A stretch of DNA of 8,384 nucleotides from NCBI GenBank assembly GCA_903864485.1, contig CAIPGD010000440.1, positions 1 through 8,384 on the forward strand, written 5' to 3'. The first letter of the stretch is position 1, and each line of letters starts with the position of its first letter. Source of the stretch: an uncultured bacterium (lineage in GTDB: Bacteria; Pseudomonadota; Gammaproteobacteria; Burkholderiales; Burkholderiaceae_E). The notes beneath the pieces are model-generated. The model saw nothing but the letters and a program-made list of their open reading frames with translations, searched no databases and was not told the origin of the DNA. Below are positions 6,991 through 8,384 of this stretch, piece by piece. The position numbers and the translations under genes were made by a program.

Positions 6991-8384
6991 ATGGAGCCGA
7001 TGCCCCAAGTCCCGATATTTGATCCCGACGACGATGATTTGCATCGGGCCGATGATTACCTGTTGCGCATTGCGGAAGCCGTGGGCGATGGGGTGTTCTA
7101 TGTCGATTTCGTCACGGGTAAGGTCGGACTTTCGCGCCATTGGCCGATCGCGGTGGGTTGGCCGGCAGCGGTTTCGAAGAACGGGTGGGGGGCACTGCGC
7201 CGTCTGATCGATCCGGTGGATCGGCGCGAATTGCTCCAGACGCTTTTCGGAGCCTGGCGCGCGCGCGATGACCGGGTATGTCAACTTGAATTGCGTGTGC
7301 GCCGGGCGGACGGCTCCAGCGGCTGGCTCCAGGTTCGTGCGCTCGCGGTTGAACATCGTGTCGGGAGCTGGCGCCTGGCCGGAATCTTTAGCGACATCAG
7401 CGATCACAAGGCGCTCGAGGCCCATTTCGCCGAGCGGCTCGAGGTGAGTGCTGCCTTACTGGCGTCGCAGACGGAGCTCGCGCACGCTGCCCAGTCGGCG
7501 CGTGACGAGGCGGAAACCAATGTCCGGTTGCGGGGCAGTTTTCTGGCCAACATGAGTCATGAACTGCGCACGCCCATGCACGGACTGATTGGGATGGCGG
7601 AGCTCTTGTTGGACTCGCCGCTGAACGAAGAACAGAGTTCCACAGCCACGACCTTGCAGCGTTCGGCGGAGGCGCTGCTCATCATCCTGAACGATATTCT
7701 CGATTTTTCGCGGCTTGAAGCTGAAGCGATGGTTTTCGAGCACGCCCACCTCGATCCGGGGGAACTCCTGCACGGGGTCGGCGATTTACTGCGCGCTCAT
7801 GCTGCGCGCAAGGATGTGGCCCTGATTGTCGATTGTGGCCCGCAGGCGCTGCCATCGATGATCGGCGACAACAATCGGATGCGGCAGATTTTGGTCAATT
7901 TGGTCGGTAACGCGATCAAGTTCACCGCGGGCGGTGAGGTCAGACTGCGCGGGCGTTGCGTGCCCGACGCGGCGGGCCGCGAATGGCTAGAAGTGGCCGT
8001 CATCGATACCGGAATCGGGATTGCGGCCGATGCGCTGGCAGGGCTTTTTGACCCCTTTACGCAGGCCGATGCGTCGATCACCCGCCGCTTTGGTGGCACT
8101 GGTTTGGGCTTGGCGATTTCGCGTCGCTTCGCCCGTTGCCTGGGCGGCGATGTGGAGGTGCAAAGTACCCTGGGAGTGGGTTCGAGCTTCACGCTGAGGC
8201 TCCCGCTCGGTGGGCTGGAAAATGCCGTCGTAGCGGGTGCGCCGGGATTGAAAACAGGATCGGCCAAGGGATCGGCCAAGGGATCGGCCAAGGGATCGGC
8301 CAAGGGATCGGCCACGGGCTCCACCACAGCCACCACCACGATGTTGACCCAAATAGCCACCGAGCCCCAAGAGCCCCTGGGTGA
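6991..8384 (+). CDS. Soluble PAS-domain histidine kinase, probably hybrid; 3' end outside the window
   Basis: This is a sensor histidine kinase with no membrane segment or signal peptide, so probably cytoplasmic. From ATG 6991 the visible 464 residues hold a PAS/PAC domain of the PAS_3 kind (about 23-137), a short predicted coiled linker (about 138-180), a HisKA domain with the H-box FLANMSHELRTPM and phospho-acceptor His190, and a HATPase domain (about 297-406) with N-box NLVGNAIKF (Asn307), G1 box DTGIGIA (Asp339), F-box FDPFTQ and G2 box GGTGLGLAIS. All catalytic boxes are intact. After the ATPase comes a low-complexity linker containing a GSAK repeat (423-442), and the frame is still open at the window edge. 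The BarA-like H-box and the flexible linker make a following receiver domain likely, but that is inference. The start is uncertain: ATG 6991 and ATG 7000 have weak ribosome binding sites, and the frame is open upstream to 6787. The signal sensed is unknown. Confidence 0.9.
   Translation, partial: MEPMPQVPIFDPDDDDLHRADDYLLRIAEAVGDGVFYVDFVTGKVGLSRHWPIAVGWPAAVSKNGWGALRRLIDPVDRRELLQTLFGAWRARDDRVCQLELRVRRADGSSGWLQVRALAVEHRVGSWRLAGIFSDISDHKALEAHFAERLEVSAALLASQTELAHAAQSARDEAETNVRLRGSFLANMSHELRTPMHGLIGMAELLLDSPLNEEQSSTATTLQRSAEALLIILNDILDFSRLEAEAMVFEHAHLDPGELLHGVGDLLRAHAARKDVALIVDCGPQALPSMIGDNNRMRQILVNLVGNAIKFTAGGEVRLRGRCVPDAAGREWLEVAVIDTGIGIAADALAGLFDPFTQADASITRRFGGTGLGLAISRRFARCLGGDVEVQSTLGVGSSFTLRLPLGGLENAVVAGAPGLKTGSAKGSAKGSAKGSAKGSATGSTTATTTMLTQIATEPQEPLG
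8257..8316 (+). repeat. 12-bp tandem repeat encoding GSAK units in the kinase linker
   Basis: Four identical copies of GGATCGGCCAAG (8257-8304) are followed by GGATCGGCCACG (8305-8316), encoding GSAK four times and then GSAT at kinase residues 423-442. Two looser units, GSTT and ATTT, follow to 8340. The repeat is in frame with the kinase and lies after the ATPase domain, where a hybrid kinase would have an interdomain linker. On the other strand it reads as a spurious ADPL-type repeat. Confidence 0.93.

Noticed and set aside
6595..7425. 276-codon open frame on the - strand over hslR, the gap and the kinase PAS domain
   Set aside because: It crosses two real genes and the tandem arrays on the opposite strand, and shows no recognisable motif.
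7797..8360. - strand frame with a repeated ADPL-type peptide
   Set aside because: The peptide repeat is only the reverse reading of the 12-bp GSAK repeat in the kinase; the rest is antisense to the ATPase domain.

Overview
The window is a GC-rich, gene-dense stretch (GC estimated by eye at around 60% or a little more) with every convincing gene on the + strand. The gene set is a two-subunit NADPH glutamate synthase, an Hsp15-type S4 RNA-binding protein and a soluble PAS histidine kinase. This fits a proteobacterium, most likely a gammaproteobacterium, because the HslR protein closely resembles enterobacterial Hsp15 over its whole length. No finer placement is justified.

Layout: (1) 7-4845, gltB, the glutamate synthase large subunit. 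Its single reading frame is broken once, by a TAG at 4216-4218 that replaces a conserved tyrosine codon; the same frame then continues intact to TAA at 4843-4845. (2) 4838-6331, gltD, the small subunit, overlapping the end of gltB by 8 bases. (3) 6331-6786, hslR, whose ATG shares one base with the gltD stop (TGATG) and whose N-terminus is a 12-bp / four-residue tandem repeat. (4) 6787-6990, a 204-base gap largely built of a 14-bp and then a 13-bp tandem array. (5) 6991 to the end, an incomplete PAS-HisKA-HATPase kinase. Its frame is still open at base 8384 and it carries another 12-bp tandem repeat after the ATPase domain.

How they work together: GltB and GltD form glutamate synthase, which makes two glutamates from glutamine and 2-oxoglutarate and is the second half of the GS-GOGAT ammonium assimilation route. 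The tight overlaps suggest that gltB, gltD and hslR share one transcript. HslR has an unrelated job in rescue of stalled 50S subunits, and the kinase may be a separate unit.

The most notable points are the single in-frame amber codon in an otherwise intact gltB, and four unrelated short tandem arrays (12, 14, 13 and 12 bp) within about 2 kb. I see no CRISPR array, insertion sequence, RNA gene or convincing terminator, and no clear new multi-gene system.
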